Shown here: piece by piece, positions 25,096 to 36,327 of the stretch
How positions within the stretch are numbered: the first letter of the stretch is position 1
Layout: each line of letters starts with the position of its first letter
DNA from: Ailanthus altissimus
Lineage: Eukaryota; Streptophyta; Magnoliopsida; Sapindales; Simaroubaceae
DNA: 64,000 nt
Direction of reading: 5' to 3'
Assembly: GCA_946807835.1 (NCBI GenBank)
Contig: OX327695.1
Span: 22,426,501-22,490,500, forward strand
Program-made: the position numbers and the translations under genes
Notes under the pieces: generated by a model
What the model was told of the DNA's origin: nothing
Seen by the model: only the letters and a program-made list of their open reading frames with translations
The model's database searches: none

Positions 25096-25962
25096 TGTTG
25101 AAGGAGGAAACGTTCTTCTCTCTCTTGAGGTTATGTTGAAGTGAAGAATCTAAAGTTCAACCTAAAACCTTAACCTCCTTGCGTAGCCGGAATAACCTGT
25201 TAATCAAACAAAATAGTAAGAATCCAAAGCAAAATATAAAATAACACGACACAATCTTACGTGGTTCGGCTAATTGCCTACATCCACGGAGGATCCAAGG
25301 ATCCTAACCTCTCTTATTAACTCTCTAGAGATTTTACAAGGAAAACCCAATTTTGAAGAACCCTCAAAAGAACCTAATGTTTAGTGAACCCTTACTCTAC
25401 CACGAGCAATGATCACCTAAACGACAGTTCCATCCTAGCACACACAATCACTTAGTGTCTAGCATACACAATCACTTAGTGTCTACCCAGTTCCTCCCCT
25501 CTCTTAGAGTCTCTTTTAATGCTTAATCTCAACTAAAGGGTTTACAAGTGTTTATATAGGGTGTATTTCATGCCTACTGACCTTATTCCTTGTTGGAGTA
25601 AGAGTTCACATGTTTTGGAAGTCCAAAACTTCTCAAAACTTAAAATTTAGATAAAAAATGGACTCCATGTTGCATCTGGCGCCGCTGTGCTCATCCTTGG
25701 GCACCGCGGTGCTCACCATGTCACACCCACTACCACGGCGCTAAAGACCCAGTGCCGCGGTGATCAGCCTTAGTGGCGCTACAATTATTTTCTTTGCTTC
25801 TTTCGTGTCTTCAAGTCCTATTTTACTTTTTCCTTCGTGTCCTACACGTCCTAAATTTCTCCATACATGTCCTATACATTCTAGACTTCTTGTGACTCTC
25901 CACTTTGGTATTCATCTCAATTCTTGTCTAACCAAGATTGTTGAATCACCAATTTTTTAACA
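25096..25962 (-). repeat. 3' LTR of the gag-only copia element
   Basis: Begins TGTTAAAAAATTGG on the minus strand and ends CAACA. It contains a TATA box on the minus strand (TATATAAA, 25551-25558) and a GC-rich CACCGCGGTG-type segment near 25700. Confidence 0.88.
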
Positions 25963-26197
25963 AACCCTTCCTTGATTCAAAATCTTCAAAATAAGAAGGC
26001 TTTGGGATCTGATCCACATCAATACTCTATCACCTAGAGTTGAGTCTAGTTAAGTCTCCACCAACACTTAACTTTTCTTGGGTTAGTGACTTTGGTCTCC
26101 AAAGGTATTCGTGCTTCTTGCATAGAGTATGGATGCGTTGCACTCTTTTTCCACCTTCATTACAACGGTGAGGACGGTTTGGATGTAGCCTAGTGGT

Positions 26198-27380
26198 CTA
26201 TATTACCCTAAAACCCCATGTTAGGCCACTCATGGCCATCCTAATAAGCACATAGAGCCCCTCATTGTGCTTCTCACCCTTAAACCTTATAGGTCCTTTC
26301 TCTACCATTAGTTTTTCTTTTTCCCCTATAACCAAATACCCTTCCTCGTCGAGCTTGCCTAGGGATATCAAGTTCCTCCTCAATTTAGGAACATACCTTA
26401 CACTATATAAGTCCCTAGTTTCTCCACCTTGCATCTTCAGCCTTATGTCACCAACTCTTATAATCTCACAAGTTATGTTATTCTCCATTAGAGCTTTACT
26501 TCTCTTGACTTTATAGTTGGTAAACATCGATCTGTCAGGACACATATAGATGCTACACCCCAAATCTAGTATCCATTTGCCAGCGTACTTTCCCCTTAAG
26601 GCTATCAATGTGTCTACAACTTCGGTATCTTTTTCAGTACCGATTGTAGCCCACTCTCCTTGGCCTTTTGATTTCGGACAATCCTTTACAAAGTGTCCTT
26701 TCTTATTACAAAGGAAATACTTCTTGGATCTCCTTTTTGATTGGTTGTTCTTCCTTTCTTGTGCAAGCAATACTACTCTACTCTCGGACTTAGATCTCTT
26801 TGTCTATTCTTTTGAGTTCAATGATGCTTTGACGTTATTCATCGTTAAAGACTCCTTACCATACAATATCGTATCCACAAAGCTCTCATAACTTTTTGGC
26901 AACGAACTTAACAGGATAATGGTCATGTCTTCATCTTGAGTCTTGATGCCAGTTGCTCAAGACTTATGATGATCTTGTTAAACTCGTCAATGTGAGCTCT
27001 CAATAAAGTTCCCTCGTGCATTGTTAGCTGATGTAGTTTCTTTTTTACAAGAAGTCTATTTATAAGAGACTTCTTCATATACAATGTATCAAGTCTCTTT
27101 CATAGCCCCAAAGCGATTTTCTCATCACTAACTTCCCTTAATACTTTGTCGCTCAACGCCAGGAATAAGGTTCTATGAGCTTTTTTCTGAATCGTGTCCT
27201 AATCTTTCTGCCCAAACTTTGAGGTTGTCATCCCAAATCTAGTTGAGAAGCTGGCTTCCTCCAAAGCTGAGTCTAGCCCTTCCTTCACTAGTAAAGCCCT
27301 AATATTTTTTCTCCAAAGATTGAAGTCATTTATCCCATTAAACTTCTCTATTTCTTGCTTGACTATAGCCATAGTTTAAA
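26198..27380 (-). pseudogene. Copia gag with zinc knuckle and truncated protease/pre-integrase
   Basis: The gag start is near 27374 (minus), with IEKFNGINDFNLWRKNIRAL, the usual copia gag opening. Stops occur near 27200, 26930 and 26800. A longer open stretch at 26770-26198 carries a CX2CX4HX4C-type knuckle (FLCNKKGHFVKDC; its first Cys reads as Phe), then a protease-like WILDLGCS with the catalytic DTG changed to DLG, then a pre-integrase segment with YVPKLRRNLISLGKL. The rest of pol is missing. If the element ever moved, partners must have supplied RT and integrase. Confidence 0.82.
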
Positions 27381-27407
27381 TACCACAAGTGTGTATTATC
27401 AAACCTG

Positions 27408-27419
27408 GCTTTAATACCA
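27408..27419 (-). other. Degraded tRNA-iMet primer-binding site
   Basis: The minus strand reads TGGTATTAAAGC, two changes from TGGTATCAGAGC, three bases inside the 5' LTR. It supports the minus orientation of the gag-only element. Confidence 0.7.
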
Positions 27420-27422
27420 GTT

Positions 27423-28250
27423 CGTTGAAGGAGGAAATGTCATTCTCCCTCTTAAGGTTATGTTAAAGTGAAGAACCTCAAGTTCAACCTAGAACCTAAT
27501 CTCCTTGCGCAGTGGAATAACCTATTAATCAAGCAAAATAGCAAGAATTTAAAGTAGAATATAAAAGAGCACAACACAATCTTACGTGGTTCGGCTAATT
27601 GCCTACGTCCATGATGGATCCAAGGATCCCAGCCTCTCTTATTAACTCCCTAGAGATTTTACGAAAAAAAACCCAATTTTGAAGAACCCTCAAAAAGACC
27701 TAATGTTTAGTGAACCCTTACTCTACCACGAGCAATGATCACCCAAATGACGGTTCCACCCTAGCGCACACAAGCACTTAGTGTCTACCCAGTTCTTCCC
27801 CTCTCTTGGAGTCTCTCTTAATACTTAATCTCAACTAAAGGGTTTACAAGTGTTTATATAGGGTGTATTTCGTGCCTACTAACCCTATTCCTTATTGGAG
27901 TAAGAGTCTACTTATTTTTAAAGTCCAAAACTTCTCAAAACTCAAAATCTAGATCAAAAAACAGACTCCCTGTTGTGTCTAATGCCACAACGCTCACCAT
28001 GTCGCGCCCACCAGCGCAACACTGGGCTTCTGTGCTAGGCACTGCGGCGCTCAGCCCTTGTGGCGCCTATGCTCGTTTTCTTTGCTTCCTTCATGTCTTC
28101 GAATCCTATTTTGCTTCCCTCTTTGTGTCTCACATGTCCTATACTTCTCCATACGTGTCCCACATGTTCTAGACTTCTTGTGACTCTCCACTTTGGTATT
28201 TATCTCAATTCTTGTCCAATCAAGATTGTTAAATCACTAATTTTTTAACA
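27423..28250 (-). repeat. 5' LTR of the gag-only copia element
   Basis: Partner of 25096-25962, with the TATA box at 27853-27860 (minus). The innermost base is changed (CGTTG for TGTTG on the plus strand), and there are small deletions relative to the partner. Confidence 0.88.
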
Positions 28251-30284
28251 CGATTTAATATGCTTATACAAATACTTTTCTACTAAAATAAAAGCATGTA
28301 AACCATGTTTTATTAATAAACATTGGAAGTAATACATTTGAAATCCTAAAAAATATTGATTTCTTACTTCAGTATCAACTATGCCAAGAAAGTTAAGGCA
28401 CGTTGGCATAGGGACTAAGATTTGAACTAAGGATACTTAAGAAAAAACTAGAAAAAAAAAACAACTTTCCAAATTCAAGTACCACTTTCACTAACAATAT
28501 TAATCAAATGGCAGATGCTTTCTTTTAATTACAACAAATTCAAGCTAATAAATTTGATTCTCTCTCAAGTCATCATGCCCATTCTATCACAATGAATACC
28601 ATCATGACAAGACTGGATCATAATTCAGAAACAATTAAAATATGAGCATATGTTGTGCACCAGTGCAAGTGAAAAAGCAAGATAGTTATGCTCAAAAGTC
28701 AAATTTAGCAATTTGCCGCATAAGAAATATTAATACAAGATTCTCAAACAAATACAAATTAAATCCTTCATCAAACAACATAAACCAATAAATGAATCTA
28801 AAAATTTAAACATATCAAGAGTAACTAAATGTAGCTACATGTTTGTTTATAAGTATATTTATTAGCTAAGGATTATCATTTCCTTAAGATATCACCATCT
28901 TAGCGTAAAGCCACAATTTACCATGAAATTAATTATGGGATAAACATCATAAGCCATGAAACTTTTAAGCCCATAAAATAAGAGAAACAATTAAAACACA
29001 TATAAAAAAAAAAGAAGTAAAGTAGGGGACTCTACCTTATTAGAATTGGGTTTTGTTCAAAAGTGTCAACAACCTTGAGATTCTTCATCATTTCTTCTAA
29101 AGATGATAAAAAAAAAAAAACAGAGCAGTCAATCACCATACCAAAAAAAATCAACATAATCAAGTACGATTTGATTAATAATTAGTTCCACCACTAAAAG
29201 AAAGACATGAAAATAAGAAAAATAAATATAGAAAATCTCCCCTTATTTTTTTCTATAGTATAATTAACAATCGATTACAACAATCGATGATCCATATAAA
29301 ATCTTATAACTAAATATAAGATTAACAAGGTCACAATCCCTCATGTAAAATCTTTTGTATTATAATGACGAAGCAAAGCAAGAGAGAGAAACTTACCAAA
29401 GAGATAGAGACGGTGAGACTAAAATGAATAGTAGAGCAACACTCATTTCCCAGTGACTTTCTTGTTCACGAGATTTAAAAATCAGAGCAAAACATAACGT
29501 TTTTCCAATGTCGCCACCACTACCAGCTTTTGCCTACCACCTCCCTTCCTACTATCATTCACCATCTCAATAAACCTTAAGCTCGAGCCTGAGCTTGAAC
29601 CCAAGTCTACACTTGATAATTCACAAGAAACCAAACTCGACATCGATAGGATTTCTCCATTACGATCTGTCACCACTGTTAAAATCTCCCATGTTTGTTG
29701 ACAATTAAAAGGAGAGAGAGAGAATGGAAAGCTTAGCCATTTTTCTTTTTAGTTTGGGGTTAGGGTTTATATTTTAGATCTCTGAATTCCAATGCATGTG
29801 CCCTTTTCTCCGTCGTAGGCGCAAAGTTCTAGCATCCAACTTTGTTGTGTTGTCACTGAAATTCCACCAAAGCTTTCGATTAGGTTTGACGGATCTAAGA
29901 ATTTAGGGTAGACTTTAAAGAAGAAGAAATTAGAACATGTATTACAGAAGAAGGTTATGAGAGATGGAAAAGTCTCGATTGATATTTCTTATGCCTTGAA
30001 AACGACGTCATTTGAGGGTATTTCGTTTATTTTAAAGTGGTCTCCCCAAATGTTACGTTTTTGGTGAAGTTTATTTCATTTTTCTTTTTTTTTTCTTTTT
30101 TTACTCAAAATGATGCCTTCAACATTTTGTTTTTAATTTTTGTTCTCAATAATTAATTTGTATTAAGGCTTTTTTTTTCAATTACTTTTCTTTTTTAAAT
30201 ATAAATTTTTATAATTATATTTTTTAATAATTAGTTTTATAAATTTAAATTATTTTTAATGATTAAGTTTTTTAAATAAACTTT

Positions 30285-30443
30285 TTTCTTCTGATACTAT
30301 GGTATCACTAGTTCATTGACACTTCATATTTTTGATACCATAGTATCAATAATTCACTAATACTTTATGTTTCTAATACCATGATATCAGCAATTCACCG
30401 ACACTTCTCTTCACTGACGCTATTTAGAAAAGTGTCAGTAGTA
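30285..30443. repeat. Right subterminal repeat array of the CACTA element
   Basis: Counterpart of the left array: GATACTATGGTATCA, GATACCATAGTATCA and ATACCATGATATCAG alternate with TTCACTGACACTT-like words right up to the terminal inverted repeat. Confidence 0.75.
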
Positions 30444-30475
30444 CAGTGTCAGTGAAGATCATTTTTGTAGTAGTG

Positions 30476-30811
30476 AGCAGTGATTATTAGATTAATTTTT
30501 TTATAACATTATTAATTTATCCATAATTTTATTATATTTTCTCTATTGGCTCTTAATTGATTTATTATTTCTTTGACTATTAAATAATAATCTTGAGTTG
30601 TCTCAGAATCTTGCATTTTGAAATTTTTTAAATATCTTCTCAAAGATTGAAGTTTGATATTGCATACCTTAGCATTGTCTTCAAACTCATCCTTCAAAAT
30701 ATTCCAAACTTTCTTTGTTATAGTAGCTCCAGCAATTATTGAAAAAATAGCATCATCCATTGCTGGCTGAATGATGAAGAGTGCTTCTGTATCATTTTGT
30801 GTCAGCTCCAT
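30476..30811 (-). pseudogene. N-terminal gag of the host copia element, cut off by the CACTA insertion
   Basis: Starts with an ATG at 30811 and includes FSIIAGATITKKVWNILKDE and IKLQSLRRYLKNFKMQDSE, typical of copia gag (UBN2 type). It has an in-frame stop near 30512. The coding sense then runs to IITA at the CACTA boundary and resumes beyond 22607 with IEEFKD. That continuity shows where the gag was split. Confidence 0.82.
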
Positions 30812-31032
30812 TTTTTTTTCTTTTACTCATCAGATAAATAAAGTAGATGTATTATCTAGAGTAGAAACTCCATTAATAATATGTCTCATAAACCTTTGGA
30901 CAAAAAATATGTCTTCATTGTAATGCTCCAAAAATCATAATTTTTTTTAAAAAAAATACGGATTGAATATGGTGTTTTGTTAAAGGCTTTACTAACCATA
31001 ATGAATTCTATGTCTAATTATAGTCGAACTAT

Positions 31033-31044
31033 GCTCTGATACCA
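31033..31044 (-). other. Primer-binding site, initiator tRNA-Met type
   Basis: The minus strand reads TGGTATCAGAGC, a perfect match to the common plant tRNA-iMet primer-binding site. It sits directly inside the 5' LTR and fixes the element's orientation. Confidence 0.85.
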
Positions 31045-31045
31045 C

Positions 31046-31446
31046 TAATAGAAATTATGAGAATATTTATAAAATAAAGTGTTTAGAGGTTTCTGTAAGA
31101 AAATATGTTTTATGGGGAGAATGAGAAAGTATTTAAGTTGAAAAGATAATTTTATTAAAATAGGAGGCTAGATTACAAGGCTAAGAAATGGGAGGGGCTT
31201 AGTTGTTATTTTTCCACCATTACACAACACTTAGCCAAAGCCCCCTTGTATAATTACTGAACCGACTCGAAAATTCAACAATGCACCACAAATTTTCACT
31301 GACAAACACACAACACACTTCACTCTGAATTTTTCTTTTTTCTTTCAAACTTTTTCATAATTTTTTAGATAATTATAAATTTACCTAAATATTTTAGTTA
31401 TTTAATATATTGGGCCTTTCTTCTAAAAATTGCATTAATGTCAACG
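31046..31446 (-). repeat. 5' LTR of the nested-host copia element
   Basis: Partner of 18777-19165. One base separates it from the primer-binding site. The outermost base is mutated (CAACG on the plus strand instead of CAACA), and CTAAT follows at once as the TSD. Confidence 0.85.
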
Positions 31447-31479
31447 CTAATCTTATTATATTATTATAGACGTTGGGCA

Positions 31480-31870
31480 TTAAACTTGCTGATATGTTTG
31501 CCGTCCACATATTAAGGTTATTGTCCAACATTTGAAGAGAGAGATGTAGAAGAAGAAAGAGAGATATGAGAAAAAGAGCTAGTTTTGGATTTTTGTTTTT
31601 GTGAGATGGAGGGAGGAGAGAAGAAAGGAGATAATGAAAATTAAAAATTAGGGTGGAGGGAAATAAAAATTATTTTATTTGATTTTTTTATTTAAAGATT
31701 TATTTGTCATATCAAAAATATTATAGTAAAAATAATTAAAAAAATTAATCATTTAATAGAATTTTTTTTAAAGACAGGGACTAATGTGATATATATTAAA
31801 AGAGAGCACAAAATTAGAATATATCAATAAAATTAAAGACTAAAATAGCCTTTGCCCTCAATATAATGTA
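31480..31870 (-). repeat. Dispersed repeat, uninterrupted relative of 3783-5330
   Basis: Its reverse complement matches the two flanks of the Mutator-like element at 3859-5043 and reads straight through the insertion point (TATATTAAA at 31792-31800 on plus). Purine-rich GAAGAAGAAAGAGAGATATGAG near 31550 matches the pyrimidine block near 5250 on the other strand. Confidence 0.6.
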
Positions 31871-33180
31871 ATGTGTAAATTAAAGAGAGACTTTTGATTG
31901 AAATATGAAACTTATTAGTTGCCATTTGATATGAGCAGTGAAATAAACAGTCAACTGGCTCCAACCGGCACCACCACCACTAGGCTTTGTCTGCGTCTGT
32001 ATCAATAACTAAGACTAAAGTTAGGAATTATAAGTATTGATGTTTGGTGGCAAAAGAAAAGCACCATTGTTTTCCAATCCAATATATAGACCAGAAAACT
32101 AACTATGCTATGCTTACTGTAATCCTTGGATTAAGAAATTCAAAGTTTCAGTTGATTATTTCAGTCTGCTTGATCTGCTTCAATCAATTTTCCCTTTGCC
32201 TAGGGGTGATGATAAATCTATTAAAAATATCATCTTCGTTAAAGCAAAATGGGGGTTTTCAGTTTTCACCACAAAGGTGGGACGGATTTATTATTACTCT
32301 TACCTTAGTCTAGACAATGTGCTAATAATTTTGTTTCGTGCTGGGTTGAGTCTTTTATCTGAATTTCTTAGTTCATATCAAAACGATACATCAATTTATG
32401 GAAAATAATTTACTACTTCATTTTCATCTAAAGTTGTAATACAATCCATATCTTTCCTAGTATTTTATTAGTTTCCATCAAAATTCTTCAAATTGTACAG
32501 AAGATGATAATAATAACAATAAATGTTATTATTTTAACATGATTGGTACACAGAATAAGATTTGGAATGACAATATAATGTCTTATCTCATGTTTAGCCA
32601 TGATAATGGTTTTGCTATTAAATGCGTGGTGATAAAAACGTTGAGATAATATATTGTTAGATTAAATAGGATCTAAATATGCATTTATAAGAAAATAGTA
32701 TATAAGATCAAATGTAGAAAATTAAACATTGAAATCTAACCTGTCACCATTGATGCTTGGTTTGGGCTGCAGTGTCTATAGTGGGTATTTAGATTTTTTA
32801 AATCTTTAATAATCTCAAAATTAATAGTGTATTTAGAGGAAATAAGAGATGAATCATATCTTATTTATTTATAAACATTTTTTTATTAAAGATGTTATGA
32901 TATCATGCTCTGATATTAGTGGAGGAGTTCAACTAGTTATGAGGTATGATCTGGTACAACACCTTAAACGGCCCTTTGTCTTGGCGGAATTTTCGTTATC
33001 TAACCTTTTACATAACATAGTGATAACTCCTGAACAAGATCTGGAACTGAAAATGAAAATAATTCTTTTTTTGTTTTTAAAATTTCAGTCTTTCTGATAC
33101 AGAGGATCCCTTAAGAAAGGACAATTGTAGAGCATACTTGACTGGGTAAGTTTCTTTTAAAACTTAGAAAATGATCAACT
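31871..33180. other. AT-rich spacer, no gene recognised
   Basis: Open frames at 32044-32408 and 32849-33097 have no domains I can name. No terminal repeats were found. The right side adjoins the pararetrovirus-like copy. Confidence 0.4.
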
Positions 33181-33267
33181 CATTTTATGCCTTTTATACT
33201 TAAGAGAGACTTTAGAGAACTATCGGATGAGGATTTAGAAGCTCATGAGATAAGAAAAATTAGAGAT

Positions 33268-33322
33268 TTTATTTCCTTTCTCTAGATGATTTCTTACAAA
33301 AGGAAGGAGTGGCCTTATATAG
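33268..33322 (-). promoter_or_regulatory. Possible pararetroviral promoter TATA box and AATAAA
   Basis: On the minus strand, downstream of the last ORF of the viral copy, CTATATAAGG lies at 33313-33322 and AATAAA at 33268-33273. In caulimovirids the pregenomic RNA promoter sits in the intergenic region after the last ORF, so the location fits. A second TATAAAAGG lies on minus near 33196-33204. No evidence of activity. Confidence 0.4.
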
Positions 33323-33576
33323 CCTGGGACTCCGAATACAGACAAAGAAACTAGCTTTTGATGTGGCACGCAGACCACCATACAAGAAAGATAACTTTAA
33401 AAAGAAACAAACTTTTGCTTAATAATGGACACGCATAAAGGAAACATAATGTTTGGGCCATGTGATAATTGTGAGCACAAAGGCTCTATTTTTTAGGACT
33501 GTCTTTATCACGTGGCTTAGGTCATAAAGCTTGATCAGCTGGACCCACTAAGGCTTCCGTCATCATTGAACTGTTT

Positions 33577-34293
33577 TCAGGTACGCTTGGCCAGTCTGCT
33601 TTCATATTCTTCCATGAACTCTTCCAGAAGTTTGATGTCGTCATTGCTTTCATCATGAATTTCGACTTCTTGTAGGGCTAACTCACGGGATAACAGTCTT
33701 GCTTCTTGTTGGGCTTGTGACTCGGTAATTGGAGGTTGAGCATCTTAGTACAGGGAGAGGGATAAGTCTGGTGGTCTTGCAGGGGTAGGTGGGGCATCAT
33801 GCATCTGAGTGTCTTTCTCCTGGGGTTCTGATGGGATGATTATGGGAGGAGAGTTTTTGTGATCAATTCTGGCTCGGTTGTACTGGTAGTATTGTTGGGT
33901 GTAGCGTTGGTGTTGTTCACTCTGTCTGTGTTTGTGGATGTTGGATGCTTGTTGGAGTTTGTATGAGAAGTCTTCATCTGTGGTTTCCCAATGGGCACAA
34001 TCTTCAGGGTTTATCCATACAGCTGGTGGGATGATCTGATTTTGTTCTGCAAGAACTCTTTCTAGTTCTCTCATTTCTGCTCTGTGGTTATCCCAGAACA
34101 GATGCAGAGGGTATGAAAATATAAAGTAGTTATCGACGATAGGATAGTAATGCACCTCATGATCGGATATAATCATTCCCTTACGTTGGAAGAGAAAGAT
34201 GATATGAAATCTTCTGGGTGGCATTCTTGATTGACTGTGCTGATGTATTAGCCTCTTGAACTTGACTAGCCTCTTGAACTTGACTAGCCATTG
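33577..34293 (-). pseudogene. Last ORF of the endogenous pararetrovirus, broken
   Basis: Starts at an ATG at 34293, inside a short stretch carrying an 18-bp tandem duplication. A frame offset follows near 34220, after which a long frame runs 34224-33745. An in-frame stop at 33745-33747 interrupts it, and the same frame continues to a stop at 33577-33579. The visible segments have an aromatic YYPIVDNYFIFSYPLHLFW block, a WINPEDCAHWETTDEDF block, a Gln/His/Tyr-rich part and an acidic C-terminus. I cannot assign a function. Position after RNase H suggests an accessory viral protein. No intact product is expected. Confidence 0.6.
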
Positions 34294-34308
34294 TTCACAG
34301 GAGAAAAA

Positions 34309-34704
34309 CTATTGTAAAAATGTGATTGCATCGTGGCTAGACCAGACTGTTTCGAGCCATTTTTTCGTCTTCAAGACAGGAAATTCCATTGCAATGGTGT
34401 ATGAATCCAACAGGTACCATAACAGGTAAAGAACGCTTTTGGACCAGGCTTCGAAAGGGGTAACGGTGAATAAGTAAAAAAATGGGTAGGTTAGGTTGAA
34501 TAGCGGGGTGCCTAGAATGCCCCATTCATTTTCTTCAACAGCTTGGATGGCGTACTGTCTTATGAGTTCAGTGGGGTTTGACCTGATAGTTCTAGTCCTG
34601 ATTCTTTCTTCAAATTCTGGAGGGGCAAATGGGACTAGTGGATGGATGATGAAAGGTTTTAGAGGAACAGCGGGGGAGGAGGCAGAGGATGAGGAGGCTG
34701 CCAT
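34309..34704 (-). CDS. Viral accessory ORF of unknown function, open
   Basis: An open frame of 131 residues on the minus strand, between RNase H and the last ORF of the pararetrovirus copy. It begins with a Ser/Ala-rich stretch. The middle includes NEWGILGTPLFNLTYPFF and an aromatic-rich hydrophobic region, and the end includes KKWLETVWSSHDAITFLQ. It may be the N-terminal half of one protein with the following ORF, or a separate protein. I assign no function. It is one of the few uninterrupted parts of the viral copy, but alone this is not evidence of expression. Confidence 0.5.
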   Translation of the reverse strand: MAASSSSASSPAVPLKPFIIHPLVPFAPPEFEERIRTRTIRSNPTELIRQYAIQAVEENEWGILGTPLFNLTYPFFYLFTVTPFEAWSKSVLYLLWYLLDSYTIAMEFPVLKTKKWLETVWSSHDAITFLQ

Positions 34705-34776
34705 CAGGAGGATGGTGGAATAGGTTTTGTGTTTTGACTTTTTGATCGTGTGTTTGGTAGTGATGTGGTTTATGAG

Positions 34777-36313
34777 CTAGTTGTCGGTATTTATAGGGTT
34801 GCGGGAGAGGAAGTCTGCCACTGTGTTGTCTTTACCTTTGATGTGTTTTACTTCGAATGAGAAATTAGAGAACCACTATTGCCACCTTAGCAGTTGCTGG
34901 TTTGGAATGCATTTCTGTTTGAACTTCAGCATGTGAGCAAATGTCGACATATCCAGTTCAACCATGAATTTGTGTCCAATCAAGTGAAATTTAAAATTTT
35001 CAATTGCCTGTTTTACTGCCAATATTTCTTTAAAAGTGCTGTGGTAGTGGAGTTCTGAGTCTGAAAAGGCCCCGCTTTTGTACCCGCAAATTTGTCTTTT
35101 TTCATTGGTTTCTTCTAGGAGGATGGCCCCCCAATAGTAGTCATTTGCATCTGTCTGTATAATTCTCTTTTCATGTGATAGGATCTGTAAGGGCAGCAGA
35201 TCTGTTGCTTTTTCTTTGAGTAATTTTACAGCTGATGTCTGTTGCTGTTGCCACTGTGGAGACTTCTTTTTTAGCATGTGAAATAGGGGCTTCGTAATCT
35301 GTGAGAGGTGCTGTATGAAATTCGACATGTAATTTACAATGCCAAAGAATTGTTGGATTTGGGTTTTTGTCAGGTTGTCGTCAGGGAATCTGGTCAGCTG
35401 TTCTGCAATGTGGGGTTGGAGTTCATATTGTCGATTCTTTATTCGCATCCTTAGGAAATCTATTTCTTCAAGACCTACATGGCACTTGGTGGGTGAGATC
35501 ATGATGCCATTTTCTTGTAGAATGCTACCAAATCTCAAAAGGAGATCATAGTGTTCATCAACGTTTTTCGAGAAAAACTAGAATATCATCTATGTAGATA
35601 AGGGCATGGTCTTGAATTGGTTCAAAAATTTTCATCATTGTTTTCTGGAAAAAGAATGGGGCAGTCTTTAGATCGAAAGGTAGGACGGTCTACTGGTAGT
35701 GGTGGTGAGGTGTGCAGAATCTTGTTTTGTGTCGGTCATCAGGGTGGACCCCTAATTGCCAGAATCCCATTTTTAGGTCAAATTTCGAAAACACCTTTGC
35801 CTATGCAATCTTTGAGAATAGCGTCTGCTTGTTGAGTAGAGAGAACTTGTCATCCTGCAGAAAAGAGTTTAGAGGTTGATAGTTAATGACCAATCTTAAT
35901 GTTCCCCTAATTTGCTTGCTACGTTTGTTGACGTAGAAGGTTTGGCAAGCCCACTGTGAGGAAGTGGGTTCAATACGTCCATCTTGTAATAGTTGTGTGA
36001 GTTCTGCGTTGGCTATGTCAACATGGTACGGTGGCATGCCAGGGTGGCTAGCTTTGGTTGGGTTGATATGTTTGTTCATGTGGAAAGGTAGTCGGACAAA
36101 ATATTCTTGGTTTTTCTACAACGGGTGGGGACATTTGAGGAGGAATTCAGAGTGACTATTTGATGCAGAGTGGTTTTTGATTTGTTCAAAGACAGCATTG
36201 AGAGGGGTGATGGAAAAATAGTTTGGGATGGTTGACCATGGTAAAAAATGGGCTTTGAACTTTAATCCATTAGGCTTGGTAAAAACTTTCTTTTCTAAAA
36301 GTTTTTGGATCAA
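34777..36313 (-). pseudogene. Endogenous caulimovirid reverse transcriptase and RNase H, broken
   Basis: Minus strand. The N-terminal RT part (36079-35801) has HPGMPPYHVDIA and WACQTFYVNKRS motifs. The catalytic YIDDIL is visible near 35585-35600. The RT thumb and RNase H (35538-34876) include GYKSGAFSDSELHYHSTFKE, where the family's RNase H motif lies. A stop interrupts at 34876-34878, and the frame continues to 34777. Stops and frame changes also lie between 35800 and 35540. No integrase follows, which separates it from Ty3/gypsy elements and points to Caulimoviridae. Genus cannot be set by eye. Confidence 0.82.
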
Positions 36314-36327
36314 ATCAAAGCCTATGA

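Larger units (their letters stand above)
25096..28250 (-). mobile_element. Gag-only copia element nested in the CACTA element
   Basis: Two LTRs (25096-25962, 867 bp; 27423-28250, 828 bp) are flanked by perfect TSDs CGATT at 25091-25095 and 28251-28255. The internal region is only 1460 bp. On the minus strand it holds a degraded primer-binding site next to the 5' LTR, a gag with zinc knuckle, and a protease/pre-integrase stub. Integrase, RT and RNase H are absent. The purine tract AAGGAAGGGTT precedes the 3' LTR. It is a non-autonomous, internally deleted copia element. Confidence 0.9.
22607..30475. mobile_element. CACTA (En/Spm-like) element nested in copia gag
   Basis: The termini are near-perfect inverted repeats of about 32 bp starting CACTACTACAAAAATG on both strands. 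About three positions differ (22607-22638 against 30444-30475). The 3-bp target duplication is imperfect, TGC on the left and AGC on the right, and the continuity of the host gag supports GCA/GCT as the original duplicated codon bases. Subterminal arrays of GACACC and GATACCATGGTATC-like motifs lie inside both ends. The element is 7869 bp including the 3160-bp inner copia insertion with its duplicated target, so about 4.7 kb before that. I recognise no transposase, so it is probably non-autonomous. The frame at 29482-29676 (minus) is Ser-rich and unidentified. Confidence 0.85.
18777..31446 (-). mobile_element. Ty1/copia element hosting a nested CACTA element
   Basis: Two LTRs of about 390-400 bp (18777-19165 and 31046-31446) flank an internal region read on the minus strand. 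Perfect 5-bp TSDs CTAAT lie at 18772-18776 and 31447-31451. The primer-binding site at 31033-31044 (minus) is an exact TGGTATCAGAGC, complementary to plant initiator tRNA-Met. The purine tract AAGAAAGAG precedes the 3' LTR at about 19166-19174. Without the 7869-bp CACTA insertion the element would be about 4.8 kb, a normal copia size. The coding region has many stops, so it is inactive. Confidence 0.88.
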
